Below are positions 10,749-22,671 of a stretch of 64,000 bases of DNA, piece after piece. The DNA lies in NCBI GenBank assembly GCA_039707655.1, contig CM077666.1, positions 305,252,166-305,316,165 on the forward strand. The letters are read 5' to 3'. A program made the position numbers and the translations under genes. The notes beneath the pieces are model-generated. The model had not been told where the DNA came from, searched no databases, and worked only from the letters and a program-made list of their open reading frames with translations. Origin of the DNA: Elymus sibiricus. Lineage: Eukaryota; Streptophyta; Magnoliopsida; Poales; Poaceae. Position 1 is the first letter of the stretch, and every line of letters begins with the position of its first letter.

Positions 10749-12229
10749 ATGGCATACACCACACTCCTCCTCTACACTGTCATCTCACTCTCGCTCTCCA
10801 TTGCAGCTTCAGCTCTTGCGCCACCGCCTGACACCACCCAACAAGCACCGACGACGGTGCGGGCCGGCTACTACTTCGCCGCCGACGCCGACATCTGGCC
10901 CCTCTCGGCCCTCGACGTCTCCCTCTACACCCACCTCTACTACTCCTCTCTCTCCATGCACCCCACGCGGCACACGCTCCAGCTCCCAGCCGACCTGGCC
11001 CAGGCGCGCCTCCTCGCCAACTTCTCCCGGGAGCTCAAAGGCAGGAACCCGGCGCTCAGGACCCTGCTCTCCCTCGCCACCGCCGGCGCCGAAGATGCCG
11101 CAGCAGGCGCCGCCACAGCATCTCGGGACCCCGCGTTCGCTGCCATGGTGGCGGACCCTACGTCGCGGGCCGCGTTCATCGACGCGGCCGTTCGGGTGGC
11201 GCGGGAGAATGGCTTCGACGGGATCGACGTCGCGTGGCTGTTCCCGGCGTCGGCGGTGGAGATGGCCGACTTCGGGTTCCTGGTCGCCGAGTGGCGCGCC
11301 GCGGTGCCCCAGGGGTTCCTGCTCACGGCCACCGTCTACTTCTCTAACCACGTGTTCGGCGCGCCGTTCGCCGGCGTGGACTACCCGTCGGAGGCGGTCG
11401 CGGGGAGCCTCGACTGGATCAACGTGATGGCGTTCGGGCTTCGGCCGGCCGGCGCGGCGGCCAACGTCACGGTCTTCGACGCGCCGCTGTACGACAGGGC
11501 GTCGCACTTCTCCGTGAGCTACGGCATCGTCTCCTGGCTCGACGCGGGCGTCCCGGCGGGCAAGGTGGTCATGGGGCTCCCGCTCTACGGCCGGTCGTGG
11601 TTCCTGCGCAACAAGGCCAACAGCGGCGTCGGCGCTCCGGTCGTGGCCGCCGGGCCGAAGCAGCGCGGGAGCAACGCGACGGGGGCCATGTCCTACGCCG
11701 AGGTGCAGGCGCTCACCGCGACCGCGGGCGGACGCGCGCCGGTGATGACGTCGTACGACAACGCCTCCGTGTCGTCGTACCTGGCGGTGGGCGACGTCTG
11801 GGTCGCCTTCGACGGCGCGGCCGTCGTCGCCGAGAAGCTCGGCTTCGCCGCCCGGTGCGGCCTGCTCGGTTACTTCCTGTGGCCGGTGAACTACGACGAC
11901 GCCAACCTCACGGTAACCAGGAGAGGTCAGTGAGTGTCACCTCGCTAGCTCCTTGGCTAATTTCTGCTACCGTTCCATCGCCGTGTATTTACTCTCTCTT
12001 TGTTTCAGCATCTGAGGTCTGGGAGCAGAGCAAAATCTCGTCGGATTTGAGGAACGCCACCGGCGTCCGGCAGGGGAAGGCCCCAGTTGAGCTGCCGCCG
12101 GCTCTCGGGTCGCCTTCGCCGGCGTCAGAGCCGGTGCCCGTGCCGACGTCCGGGTCATTCTCATGGCTGTGCTGGAAGAAGCTTGATGGGCACCTGCATT
12201 TGTCTGTACTAATTCTCCTCCTGTATTAA
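10749..12229 (+). CDS. GH18 class V chitinase-like protein, catalytic residues lost
   Basis: Two exons, 10749-11925 and 12009-12229, are joined by an 83-bp GT-AG intron and encode 465 aa. The start ATG (context cagcaATGG) opens a signal peptide (residues 1-23, ending SALA). The GH18 barrel spans about 36-385, with GYYF at the start, GLPLYGRSW, and YFLWPVNYDD at the end. Class V chitinases cut chitin or Nod-factor-like oligomers through a DxxDxDxE motif. Here the strand reads FDGIDVAWLFP, so Asp157 and Asp160 remain, but Ala162 replaces the third Asp and Leu164 replaces the catalytic Glu. The SxGG strand (SLATAGA) and the substrate Tyr (MAFG) are also altered. Hydrolysis is therefore unlikely, and a sugar-binding or receptor-like role is an inference. 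Exon 2 encodes a Pro-rich linker and a short hydrophobic tail (LSVLILLLY), possibly a GPI signal. Coding GC is very high, typical of grass genes. Reading through the intron would give a 394-aa form ending in RRGQ. Confidence 0.85.
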
Positions 12230-13311
12230 CTGTTTCCTCCCCTGTCTCTCCTCTATTCACTCCAACATCCACGGATTAGGATCTCAGATGTAGCATAGCA
12301 GCAGTTTCGAATTTTCTACACGGTTTTAGTTCAGAAAGTGAAGAGAGTGCGCATCAACAAGACAACAGTAGTGTAAATCACATTTCAGTTGTCATATTAG
12401 TTTTTACTGAAAAAGAGAAGCTGTCAAATTGGTTTTGTTGGCCAATGACTTCGAGCTTACAGCACTAGCCGCGGGAGGCCACGCCCCTTCTCCTCTTTCT
12501 CTCCTCCCCTGTTCTCCTCGGGCGTGATCCGTCTCCCTCCATCGGCGACACGTGTGGGTGATGCAGCCACCAAGAGGCTCCTCGCTTGTGGCCGGCGGTC
12601 ATGGATGGGGTTCCCGGCCGCCGTTGGATGCTGGATCCACAAGATCCATCATGCTCCTGATCTGACCCGGTAGCTTCCTTGGGCACGGCCCTCCCCTCAT
12701 TGGTGGCCCTTGCGGCTGCTTCTCTGGGCGCCCGACATCCCAGATCTAGGGTTTGTCTCCGTGTGGGTACAAGGTGCAAGCTTTGGGGTGCAGTGGGTGG
12801 TGGAGTTGCGTTGGTGCGGTAGCAGGGCGGCCGACTGCATGCTTGCGATCCACCGTCATGTGGGTGGTGGGTGAAGGTGGATCCCCTCGGTCGCCGGAGC
12901 GGCGATTCCGGTAGGTGGCACGACGGCATCATTCTGGCTGGTGCTCGTGTGCTGCCTCGACCGCTTGGGCGGCAAGGTGGATCACTTGGGAGGCGTCCAT
13001 CCTGCGGGTGTGGGCTTCGCTGCCACCACACCTGGTCCGGGCGTCGTCTGCTCCTTTCCTCGGCCGACTGTGGCTAATGGACCTGGATGATGGGGGGGGG
13101 GGGGTCGTGTCGTGGGCAAAAGCTTTTCCTCACGGTGTCGTGTCGGCGATAGCGACGCTCTTGTATGTTGTTTCCCTCCTTGGAGGTGTCAACGTGGGTG
13201 AACTCCATCCACCATGGCTTTGCGTGAAAACCCTTGCGGCATGTTCCAAACTGGGTGGTGGTGGCATTGTGATGTCGTTTTCTTCTTGGAGGCTTTGTCT
13301 CATGAGCAAGG
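12230..13311. other. 3' flank of the GH18 gene and GC-rich repeat-like DNA
   Basis: The first ~200 bp is probably 3' UTR and flank. From about 12450 the sequence is GC-rich with GGTGG- and GGCGG-type wording that continues, across the insertion at 13312-35246, into 35252-35553. That style resembles the untranslated ends of grass non-LTR elements, but I find no coding motif. The run of G at about 13091-13100 is a simple repeat. Bases 13307-13311 (caagg) are a target-site copy. Confidence 0.4.
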
Positions 13312-14301
13312 TGAAAGGACCATGATGTCGCCTGAGGGGAGGGGGGTGAACGGGTGTTTTAAAAACTTCTACGGGTTTGGCTTTATCCTAATGCGGAAAT
13401 AAACTAAGAGGGTACTTTTCAAGTACAAATCCTAAATATACTAGGCTCAGCTAAGTGCACCAACAACTTAATCTAAACAAGATGATCACAACAATGATAC
13501 TAACAAGCACAAGTAAGTTACACAAACTTACTTGAGCAACATCACAAGATATGGAAGTGCTATGACACAATTTAGCAATTCACACTAATCACAAGATATA
13601 TCAATAGTAGCAAGTATGAATTGCGGAATATAAAGTGAAGGCCTAATTAATCTCTACAAGGGAATAGCCAACACAATATAATGATGACAATAAGTTATAG
13701 TGAATGTAGGGTCAAGAGACCAAAGTAAACCACAAGGAGTTAGGGTGAGGGACAACCGAAGTCACAGAGACGAGGATGTATCCCGATGTTCACTTTCTTG
13801 TAGGGAAGCTTATCACCGTTGGAGGGATGGGTGTTACCACGAAGGCACACCAACACCACGAAAGCCAACCCTATTCTCCTTGAGATATCACCACGAAGGC
13901 GATTCTCAACCACTAGTGGTAGACCTTGAGGCGGCCTCCAAACCTTCACTTACTTTCCGGGGGACAAATCACAAGTTGATTCCTCATCGGAGCACCCCTA
14001 CCGCCTAGGAGTCTCCAACCTCCAAGAGTAATAAGATCAAGGGGGAAATGCTCAAGACTTTCTCAAATCACAAATTTCTTCGGTCAAAAGAGGGAGATGG
14101 AGTGGATCTATCACTTGGTGGAATCTCTCTCAAGAATTCTCACAAATCTCTCCGGGATCTAAGATTCGAGGTAGGAGAAAGGAGAGGGAGCTTTTCTTAG
14201 ATGTGGGTCAAGATATTTGTGCTTCTCAACCCCTCCATGGAGTGGTGAAGGGGTATATATAGGCTAGAAGAAAAACTAGCCGTTTGTCACGTTTTTTTAA
14301 G

Positions 14302-14596
14302 TGCCCGGATGTCCGGGAAGCAACCCGGATGATATGGGCAGGGACCCGAATGATGTGGCCAGGTCAACTGCTGGTGATGCAAAGGAAATATAGCCGGACG
14401 AGAATGTCTCTTGTGTAAGTATCCGGGCAGTTTGTCCGGGCAACGGCCGGACAATCCGGGGAGGATCCCAGATGACTCGTCTTTGGAGAAAACCTACGGG
14501 TACCTCCTGTTAACCTAGCCAGACATCCGGGACACTATCAGGACGATCCGGGCAAAGCCCGGATGATCTGGGTAGCAATCCGGATGATCTGCCTGT
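14302..14596. repeat. Array of CCGGATGATCCGGG-like palindromes in copy 1
   Basis: About a dozen degenerate copies of ccggat(g/c)..ccggg words occur, several palindromic, within 300 bp. The matching position in copy 2 (about 49903-50191) holds a different palindrome family. Confidence 0.7.
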
Positions 14597-15106
14597 TAAC
14601 ATGAGGATGGGCACTTTTGGTAGTAGGATCTTGGCTAAGGCATTTTTGGTATGATTTGAGTGGAATGGTGTGTAGAAGATATTGACTTGAGCGAATCCAT
14701 CACGAATCCCTTTGATCTCCTCTTAATAGTGTGGGATCCCTATAACTCAAGAACATAAAAGAGCTACACTAGATAGCTCCCAGCAATCCAATCTTGAGCA
14801 TATCTTTCTTCGATGTTCGTCTATCCACACCACTAAAGCCAAAGGAACTAATACCTTTGACAAGAGCATTCCACTTGAGGTTGATGTTGACGTTTATGCT
14901 TGGCTCAAGTTGGAAACACAATCTTCATCATGACACTTGGTGAAGACATCAAATAGCTCCCCCATAAACCATGTGGGAAGCATTGCCTTGCATTCCATCT
15001 TCACATGTCCATCATGTGATCATTAGCAAGATTCAAGCATGTAATTCTTCAGGGCATGTATCTTGAACTTGCCCTTGTAAATGCTACTACCGCGGGAGTC
15101 GTTGGG

Positions 15107-16623
15107 TGACAACCCACAAGTATAGGGGATCAATTGTAGCTTTTTTGATAAATAAGAGTGTCGAACCCAACGAGGAGCTAAAGGTAGAATTAATATTCCC
15201 TTCAAGTTCTATCGACCACCGATACAACTCTACGCACACTTAACGTTCGCTTTACCTAGAACAAGAATAAAACTACTTTGAGGTGTAATGCTAGAACTAC
15301 TTTGCAAGAATAAAACTAGGAATACTTTGCAAGAATAAAACTACGAGTAATTTGCAAGATAATAAAAGTTAGTTGTTTAGTAGAAAGTTTTTGTAACACA
15401 AGAGAATGATTTGTCCATAGGCAATCGATAACTAGACTGGTAATCATTATTGCAAATTTATACGAGGGAGAGGCATGAGCTAACATACTTTCCGTACTTG
15501 GATCATATGCACTTATGATTGGAACTCTAGCAAGCATCCGCAACTACCAAAGATCATTAAGGTAAAACCCAACCATAGCATTAAGTATCAAGTCCACTTT
15601 ACTCCCATACGCAACAACCCCCTTACTCGGGTGTAAGCTTCTGTCACTCTAGCCGCCCACTATAAGAGAATTATGAACGTATTGCAAACCCTACAGCGGG
15701 AATCCCTCACGCTTGCGCGACACGGAGGGTACCATAGGAGAGCACCAAAATAAAACATACAACTCAAACCAATCACAATCATCAATCAACCCATAGGACA
15801 AAACGAATCTACTCAAACATCATAGGATGGCAACACATCATTGGATAATAATATGTAGCATTAAGCACCATGTTTAAGTAGAGATTACAGCGGGGAGAAG
15901 AGGTGTTACACCGCTGCATAGAGGGGGAGAGAGTTAGTGTTGACGGCGGCGAAGTTGTTGGGGTAGATCGCCATCACGATGGTTCCCCCGGTGGCGCTCC
16001 GGCACCACCGGAAGAGAGGGGGAGAGAGCCCCCCTCCTTTTTCTTCTTCCTTGGCCTCCCCCCTAGATGGGAGGAGAGTTTCCCCTCTGGTCCATGGCTG
16101 CCATGGTGGCGGAGGGGCAGGAGCCCCTCCTAGATTGGATCTCTCTCTCTGTTCTCTTCTGTTTCGCGCTCCTGTTTTCTGGCCTTTCATCGTTTCTTAA
16201 ATTCCCGGAGATCCGTAACTTTGATCGGGCTGAAATTTTAACACGATTTTTTCCAGATATTATCTTTCTTGCGTCTGAAGAAGAGCCCCAACCGACTTAC
16301 GGTGTGCCCACGAGGCACCACCGCGCGCCGGGGGGGCGCCCAGGTGGCTTGTGGAGGCTGTGGGCCTCCGTTGGCGTTGATTCCACCTCCCAAAAATCAC
16401 ATATATTCCAAAATAATTCTCCGTGAAATTTTATTGCATTTGGACTTCGTTTGATATGAATTTTCTGTGAAACAAAAAACAAGCAGAAAACAGGAACTGG
16501 CACTGGGCACTGGATCAATATGTTAGTCCCAAAAATAATATAAAATGTTGCCAAAAATATGTGAAAGTTGTAGAATATTGGCATGAAACAATCGAAAATT
16601 ATAGATACGACGGAGACGTATCA
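15107..16623 (-). repeat. 3' LTR of gypsy element B
   Basis: 1517 bp, TG..CA, near-identical to 21153-22671. The interior side (16624 on) reads gcatccccaagctta, which on the minus strand is a purine-rich stretch suited to a polypurine tract. Confidence 0.85.
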
Positions 16624-17397
16624 GCATCCCCAAGCTTAATTCCTGTCCTTGAGTAAGTAAATGATAAAAAAGATAATTTTTGATGTGGAATGCTACCTAG
16701 CATAATCTTGATCATATAATCTAATCATGGCATGAATATTAAGACATGAGTGATTCAAAACAATAGTCTATAATTTGATATAAAGACATCAATACTCAGG
16801 CATCCCAACAAACAATCATGCCTTTCATAATAAAAATGCTAAAGAACGCTATCCCTACAAAATCATATAGCCTTGTCATGCTCCATATTCTTAACACAAA
16901 ATATAAATCATGTACTACCCCGGTGTCAGCCAAGCAATTGGTTCATACTTTTTAACGCGCTTCAGCTTTTTCAACCCCCACGCAATACATGAGCGCAAGC
17001 CATGGATATAGCACTATGGGTGGAATAGAATGCGGTGGTAGAGATTAATATGGAGAAGACAAAAAAGGAAGAAAGTCTCACATCGACGCGGCTAATCAAC
17101 GGGCTATGGAGATGCCCATCAATTGATGTCAATGCGAGGAGTAGGGATTGCCATGCAATGGATGCACTAAGAGTGTATGAAAGCTCAGCATGAAACTAAG
17201 TGGGTGTGCATCCAACTTGCTTGCTCGAAGACCTCGGGCATTTGAGGAAGCCCATCATTGGAATATACAAGCCAAGTTCTATAATGAAAAATTCCCACTA
17301 GTATATGAAAGTGACAACATAGGAGACTCTACATGAAAAACATGGTGCTACTTTGAAGCACAAGTGTGGAAAGGATAGTAACATTGCCCCTTCTCTC

Positions 17398-17510
17398 TTT
17401 TTCTCTCATTTTCATTCATTTTTTTTTTGTTTTTTTTCTTTTGTTTCATTTTTTCTCTTTTTTTTCTTGGGCTCTTTTTGGCCTCCCTTTTTTTTCTTTT
17501 TTTTATTTTG
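17398..17510. repeat. Long T/C-rich tract
   Basis: About 110 bases are almost entirely T and C with short T runs. On the element's own (minus) strand this is an A/G tract in the non-coding interior of element B. Confidence 0.8.
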
Positions 17511-18440
17511 TCCAGAGTCTCATCCCGACTTGTGGGGGAATCATAGTCTCCATCATCCTTTTCTCACTGGGACAATGCTCTAATAATGAATAATGATGAT
17601 CATCACACTTCTATTTACTTACTACTCAAAAAATTACAACTCGATACTAGAACAAAGTATGACTCTATATGAATGCCTCTGGCGGTGTACCAGGATGTGC
17701 AATGATGCTAGCGTAACATGTATAAAAAATGATGAACGGTGGCTGAGCCACAAATACTATGCTAGCTATATGATCATGCAAAGCAATATGACAATGAATG
17801 CTCAAGTCATGTATATGATGATGATGGAAGTTGCATGGCAATATATCTCGGAATGGCTATGGAAATGCCATAATAGGTAGGTATGGTGGCTGTTTTGAGG
17901 AAGATATAAAGAGGCTTATGTGTGATAGAGCGTATCATATCACGGGGTTTGGATGCACCGGCGAAGTTTGCACCGACTCTCGAGGTGAGAAAGGGCAATG
18001 CACGGTACTGAAGAGGCTAGCAAATTGCGGAAAGGTAAGAGTGCGTATAATCCATGGACTCACATTAGTCATAAAGAACTCACATACTTATTGCGAAAGT
18101 TTATTAGCCCTCGAAGCAAAGTACTACTACGCATGCCCCTAGTTGGGAGGTTGGCAGGAGTTAACCATCGCGCGCCCCCGACCTCCACGCAAAGGAAGAC
18201 AATCAATAATAAATCATGCTCCAGCTTCTTAGCATAACGAGAGACTATACGTGCATGCTTCCGGAATCACAAACCTTAACACCAATATTCTTACTAAACC
18301 ACAATCATTCACTAGTACCTCCCACATATTACCATCTCTATATCGCAAAACTATTGCAAGGAATCAAACTTATCATATTCAGTGATCTACAAGTTTTATG
18401 TAGGATTTTATGACTAACCATGTGAATGACCAGTTCATGT

Positions 18441-18665
18441 TGACTCTCTAAATAGATATAAGTGAAGCAAGAGAGTTTAATTCTTTCTACAAAAGACTTG
18501 CCCACGCTCTAACAAATATAAGTGAAGCAAAATAGCATTCTACAAATAACGGTTTTCCTATGTGTAGAGAAACAGGCATCCAAACTTCAAATGATATAAG
18601 TGAAGCACATGAAGCATTCTATAAAGCCATACTCAAGAGATATAAAGAAGTGCAAAGAGCATTCT
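18441..18665 (-). repeat. ATATAAGTGAAGCA motif array in element B
   Basis: Four spaced copies of (g)atataagtgaagca and close variants occur. The first is bracketed by ctctct and gagag. It is homologous to the array at 2611-2806. Confidence 0.6.
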
Positions 18666-18806
18666 ATAAATCAACCAAGGACTATCTCATACCAGCATGG
18701 TGCATTATTAAAAGAAAAATAAAAGGCACACGACGCTCCAAGAATTTACGCATATCATGTGAACAAAACAAAAACCGAAACATACTGATACTTGTTGAAG
18801 AAAGAT

Positions 18807-18892
18807 GGGATGCCTTCCGGGGCATCCCCAAGCTTAGACGCTTGAGTCTCCTTGAATATTTACTTGGGGTGCCTTGGGCATCCCCAAGCTTG
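18807..18892 (-). repeat. Twin GGGGATGCC hairpins in element B
   Basis: The order and spacing match 3001-3090: a ggatgcc..ggcatcc stem, aagcttag, about 35 bp, then ttggggtgcc..gcatccccaa and aagctt. The rest of the interior is much more diverged. Confidence 0.6.
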
Positions 18893-19688
18893 AACTCTTG
18901 CCTCTCCTTATTCTCCTCATATCGATACCACCTCGATCTTCGAACACTTCATCCACACAAAACTTAACCGAATTTTTTATTAGCGGGGTTAGTACATATA
19001 ACATCAAATCCCATCATGTCCTGCCATAACATTATTGTATAATTATAATCAAACATTACCCACTATATTCTATCACAATTCTATGGCTCCCAAGTCAATG
19101 GGGCTCAACAAGATTTCAAACATAAGCAAATAACGAAACTATAACAGCAATCTGTGAAAACAGGATAGTCTGTAAAGATACAGATGGTACATATACTTCT
19201 GTACCTCAAAAATTTCTGAAAAATTAGGACAAAATAAATAATTTGCATAGTAGTACCGTGTAAAAATTTCAGAATTTTGCATGTTCCAGTAAAAAATGTA
19301 AATTCACGCACTACAGCAAAAGTTTCTGTTTTTGCACTGCACATACCAAACAAGCAATTTAAACATCCTAACGGTAAATCTTGGCACATTATTTTTATAA
19401 TACAATGGATTTGTACAAGGGGATAATTATTTTTGTTGAAAGTTTCTGTAATTCAAGATTCACAAAGTTTCCATGGGCATGAACAAAGTTCAAGGAGCTC
19501 CCCCACTTCAACGGTGCTCGTCTTTCTTACTTTCACTTTCCTTTTTGAAAAGTTTTAGGTTCCCCTCTATATTTTTTTGTTTTTAAACTTTTTAAAAGCA
19601 CACAACAGAAATAAATGACTCTCTAAAACTTCTGGGTTGTCTCCCTGGCAGCGCTTTCTTTAAAGCCATTAAGCTAGGCATCAAGTGC

Positions 19689-20981
19689 TCAAGTAATGGA
19701 TCCACCCGGATCCCAAGGTATATGAAAGCCAATTTTAATTAACAATGATTTGTAATTTAGTAGTGAGCACAAATTAATATATATCATGTAAAAACGAAGT
19801 CTAACTCTCTTCCTATGTATCGGCATGTCATAAAAGAACAATTCATGCACATCAAGTAAAGGCCAATGCATAGCATAAGTAGTTTCTTGCAATTTTATCG
19901 TATTGGAAACATAGAGAGGTAGAGATGTAGTTCCTCTCTCATAATAATTGCAAGTAGGAGCAGCAAGCACATGCATATTATATTCATCAAAATTATCATG
20001 TGTAGTAGTAAAATGCAACCCATCAATATAATCCTTAATAAGAGCAAACTTCTCCGATATAGTGTAGTTGGGAGAATTTAAAAAGATAATAGGACTATCA
20101 TGTGTGGGTGCAATAGCAACAATTTCTTTTTTAACATAAGGAACTATAGCAAGTTCATCTCCATGAGCATAATTCAAATTGGCATCGTGGCCACAAGCAT
20201 AGCAAGCATCAATTTCATCAAAAAGGGATATTTCAAACGAATCCAAGGGATCATATCAATTATCATAGCATTCATCCTTCGGTAAGCACGAAGGGAAATT
20301 AAACAATGTATGGGATAAAGTGTTACTCTCATCAGAAGGTGGGCACGGGTGATCAATCCGCTCTTCCTCCTTTTGTTCTTCGCTCTCCTCGTCATCTTTT
20401 TCATCTAATGAGCTCACAGTTTCATCAATTTCTTCCATAGGTTCCTGCAAAATATTAGTCTCTTCTTGGACAGCGGAGGAGTCCTCAATATATTCTTTAA
20501 CATAAGCATTAGAAGCATAGTTTTCATGGCAATATTTAAGTATGGCAAAATGTTCAGATTTGTAAAGAGTAGCATCATACTTTTCAATCAAAGAAGCAAT
20601 TTCATAAGCACCCTTAAAAGCAACAAATTCTTCAATTTGTTCAATATCATAGTAACTATAAACACCTTTAGCATAAGAAGATATGATTCCATTATCACTA
20701 AACTCACATTGGTAGGGAAGGTGTTTCTTAGGGTCTTCAGAACAACAAGTAAAATCATGTATTTCGCATAAATTCCAAGCATAGCAATTCAAAGTATTAA
20801 TATGATGCCATAAGAGTTTCCCTTTTTGAGACAAGCGATGTCGCACAAAATAAGCATGCTCATTTAATGATTTTCCCTCAACTAAGCTAGTTGGGTTTTT
20901 AGCACGAGCACAAAGGGATCGAAGATGATCCAAGTACAAAGCTTCAGCAGTATGATAGATTTTGGGTGATTCTTCAACCAT
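19689..20981 (-). pseudogene. Unknown ORF of gypsy element B, split by one in-frame stop
   Basis: The frame runs from 20981 (MVEESPKIYHTAEALYLDH..) to a TGA at 20256-20258, then continues in the same frame to 19689, about 430 codons in all. The first part (241 aa) has Cys/His/Tyr-rich segments and a very acidic tail (DEKDDEESEEQKEEE). The second part carries PTCNYYERG and YDMPIHRKRVRL, matching the C-terminal words of element A's ORF. The position just inside the primer site is also the same. I recognise no enzymatic domain. The single stop makes this copy broken unless it is read through. The start used in the second part is TTG, so it is a continuation of the first part and not an independent gene. 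Confidence 0.6.
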
Positions 20982-21123
20982 TGGCTTAGCAAGTACAACT
21001 AATTTTTTGGTATTTTACGTTTCCTACCCATAACTAAAGATAGAAAACAAGAGCACAAAATAAAAACTACTTAGTGATAAAGCAAAACAAGCACACACGG
21101 GAATGTCAACCCCACGCTATTGC

Positions 21124-21141
21124 TCCCCGGCAACGGCGCCA
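21124..21141 (-). other. Primer-binding site (tRNA-Asp type) of gypsy element B
   Basis: The minus strand reads TGGCGCCGTTGCCGGGGA, 11 bp from the LTR at 21153, identical to the site of element A. Confidence 0.85.
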
Positions 21142-21152
21142 GAAAAAGATCT

Positions 21153-22671
21153 TGATAACCCACAAGTATAGGGGATAAATTGTAGCTTTTTCGATAAATA
21201 AGAGTGTCGAACCCAACGAGGAGCTAAAGGTAGAATTAATATTCCCTTCAAGTTCTATCGACCACCGATACAACTCTACGCACACTTAATGTTCGCTTTA
21301 CCTAGAACAAGAATAAAACTACTTTGAGGTGTAATGCTAGAACTACTTTGCAAGAATAAAACTAGGAATACTTTGCGAGAATAAAACTACGAGTAATTTG
21401 CAAGATAATAAAAGTTAGTTGTTTAGTAGAAATTTTTTGTAACACAAGAGAATGATTTGTCCATAGGCAATCGATAACTAGACCGGTAATCATTATTGCA
21501 ATTTTATATGAGGGAGAGGCATGAGCTAACATACTTTCCGTACTTGGATCATATGCACTTATGATTGGAACTCTAGCAAGCATCCGCAACTATCAAAGAT
21601 CATTAAGGTAAAACCCAACCATAGCATTAAGTATCAAGTCCCCTTTACTCCCATACGCAACAACCCCCTTACTCGGGTGTAAGCTTCTGTCACTCTAGCC
21701 GCCCACTATAAGAGAATTATGAACGTATTGCAAACCCTACAGCGGGAATCCCTCACGCTTGCGCGACACGGAGGGCACCATAGGACAGCACCAAAATAAA
21801 ACATACAACTCAAACCAATCACGGTCATCAATCAACCCATAGGACAAAACGAATCTACTCAAACATCATAGGATGGCAACACATCATTGAATAATAATAT
21901 GTAGCATTAAGCACCATATTTAAGTAGAGATTACAGCGGGGAGAAGAGGTGTTACACCGCTGCATAGAGGGGGATAGAGTTGGTGTTGATGGAGGTGCAG
22001 TTGTTGGTGTAGATCGCCATCACGATGGTTCCCCTGGCGGCGCTCCGGCGCCACCGGAAGAGAGGGGGAGAGAGCCCCCCTCATTCTTCTTCTTCCTTGG
22101 CCTCCCCCCTAGATGGGAGGAGAGTTTCCCCTCTGGTCCATGGCTGCCATGGCGGCGGAGGGGCAGGAGCCCCTCCTAGATTGGATCTCTCTCTCTGTTC
22201 TCTTCTGTTTCGCGCTCCTGTTTTCTGGCCTTTCACCGTTTCTTAAATTCCCGGAGATCCGTAACTCCGATCGGGCTGAAACTTTAACACATTTTTTTCC
22301 GGATATTATCTTTCTTGCGTCCGAAGAAGTGCCCCAACCGACTTACGGTGTGCCCACGAGGCACCACCGCGCGCCAGGGGGGGCACGCCCAGGTGGCTTG
22401 TGGAGGCTGTGGGCCTCCGTTTGCGTTGATTCCACCTCCCAAAAATAACATATATTCCAAAATAATTCTCCGTAAAATTTTATTGCATTTGGACTTTGTT
22501 TGATATGGATTTTCTGTGAAAAAAAAACAAGCAGAAAACAGGAACTGGCACTAGGCACTGGATCAATATGTTAGTCCCAAAAATAATATAAAATGTTGCC
22601 AAAAATATGTGAAAGTTGTAGAATATTGGCATGAAACAATCAAAAATTATAGATACGGCGGAGACGTATCA
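21153..22671 (-). repeat. 5' LTR of gypsy element B
   Basis: 1519 bp, TGATAAC..GACGTATCA. It is followed at once by the target copy ctggg and the rest of the host solo LTR. Confidence 0.85.

Larger units (their letters stand above)
15107..22671 (-). mobile_element. Full-length non-autonomous Ty3/gypsy element B (7565 bp)
   Basis: Two LTRs (15107-16623 and 21153-22671) are about 98% alike by eye over their first 500 bp. The flanking 5-mers are ttggg (15102-15106) and ctggg (22672-22676), a duplication with one C/T change. A primer site sits at 21124-21141. The 4.5-kb interior carries one unknown ORF split by a stop (20981 to 19689), the ATATAAGTGAAGCA array and twin GGGGATGCC hairpins shared with element A, and a long pyrimidine tract at 17398-17510. 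No gag or pol is present, so movement would need proteins from another element. Confidence 0.85.

Noticed and set aside
10720..11507. Frames of 235 aa (plus) and 232 aa (minus) over the GH18 gene
   Set aside because: They overlap the GH18 coding exon in other frames, and low-complexity Arg/Pro/Ser content is typical of high-GC antisense shadows.
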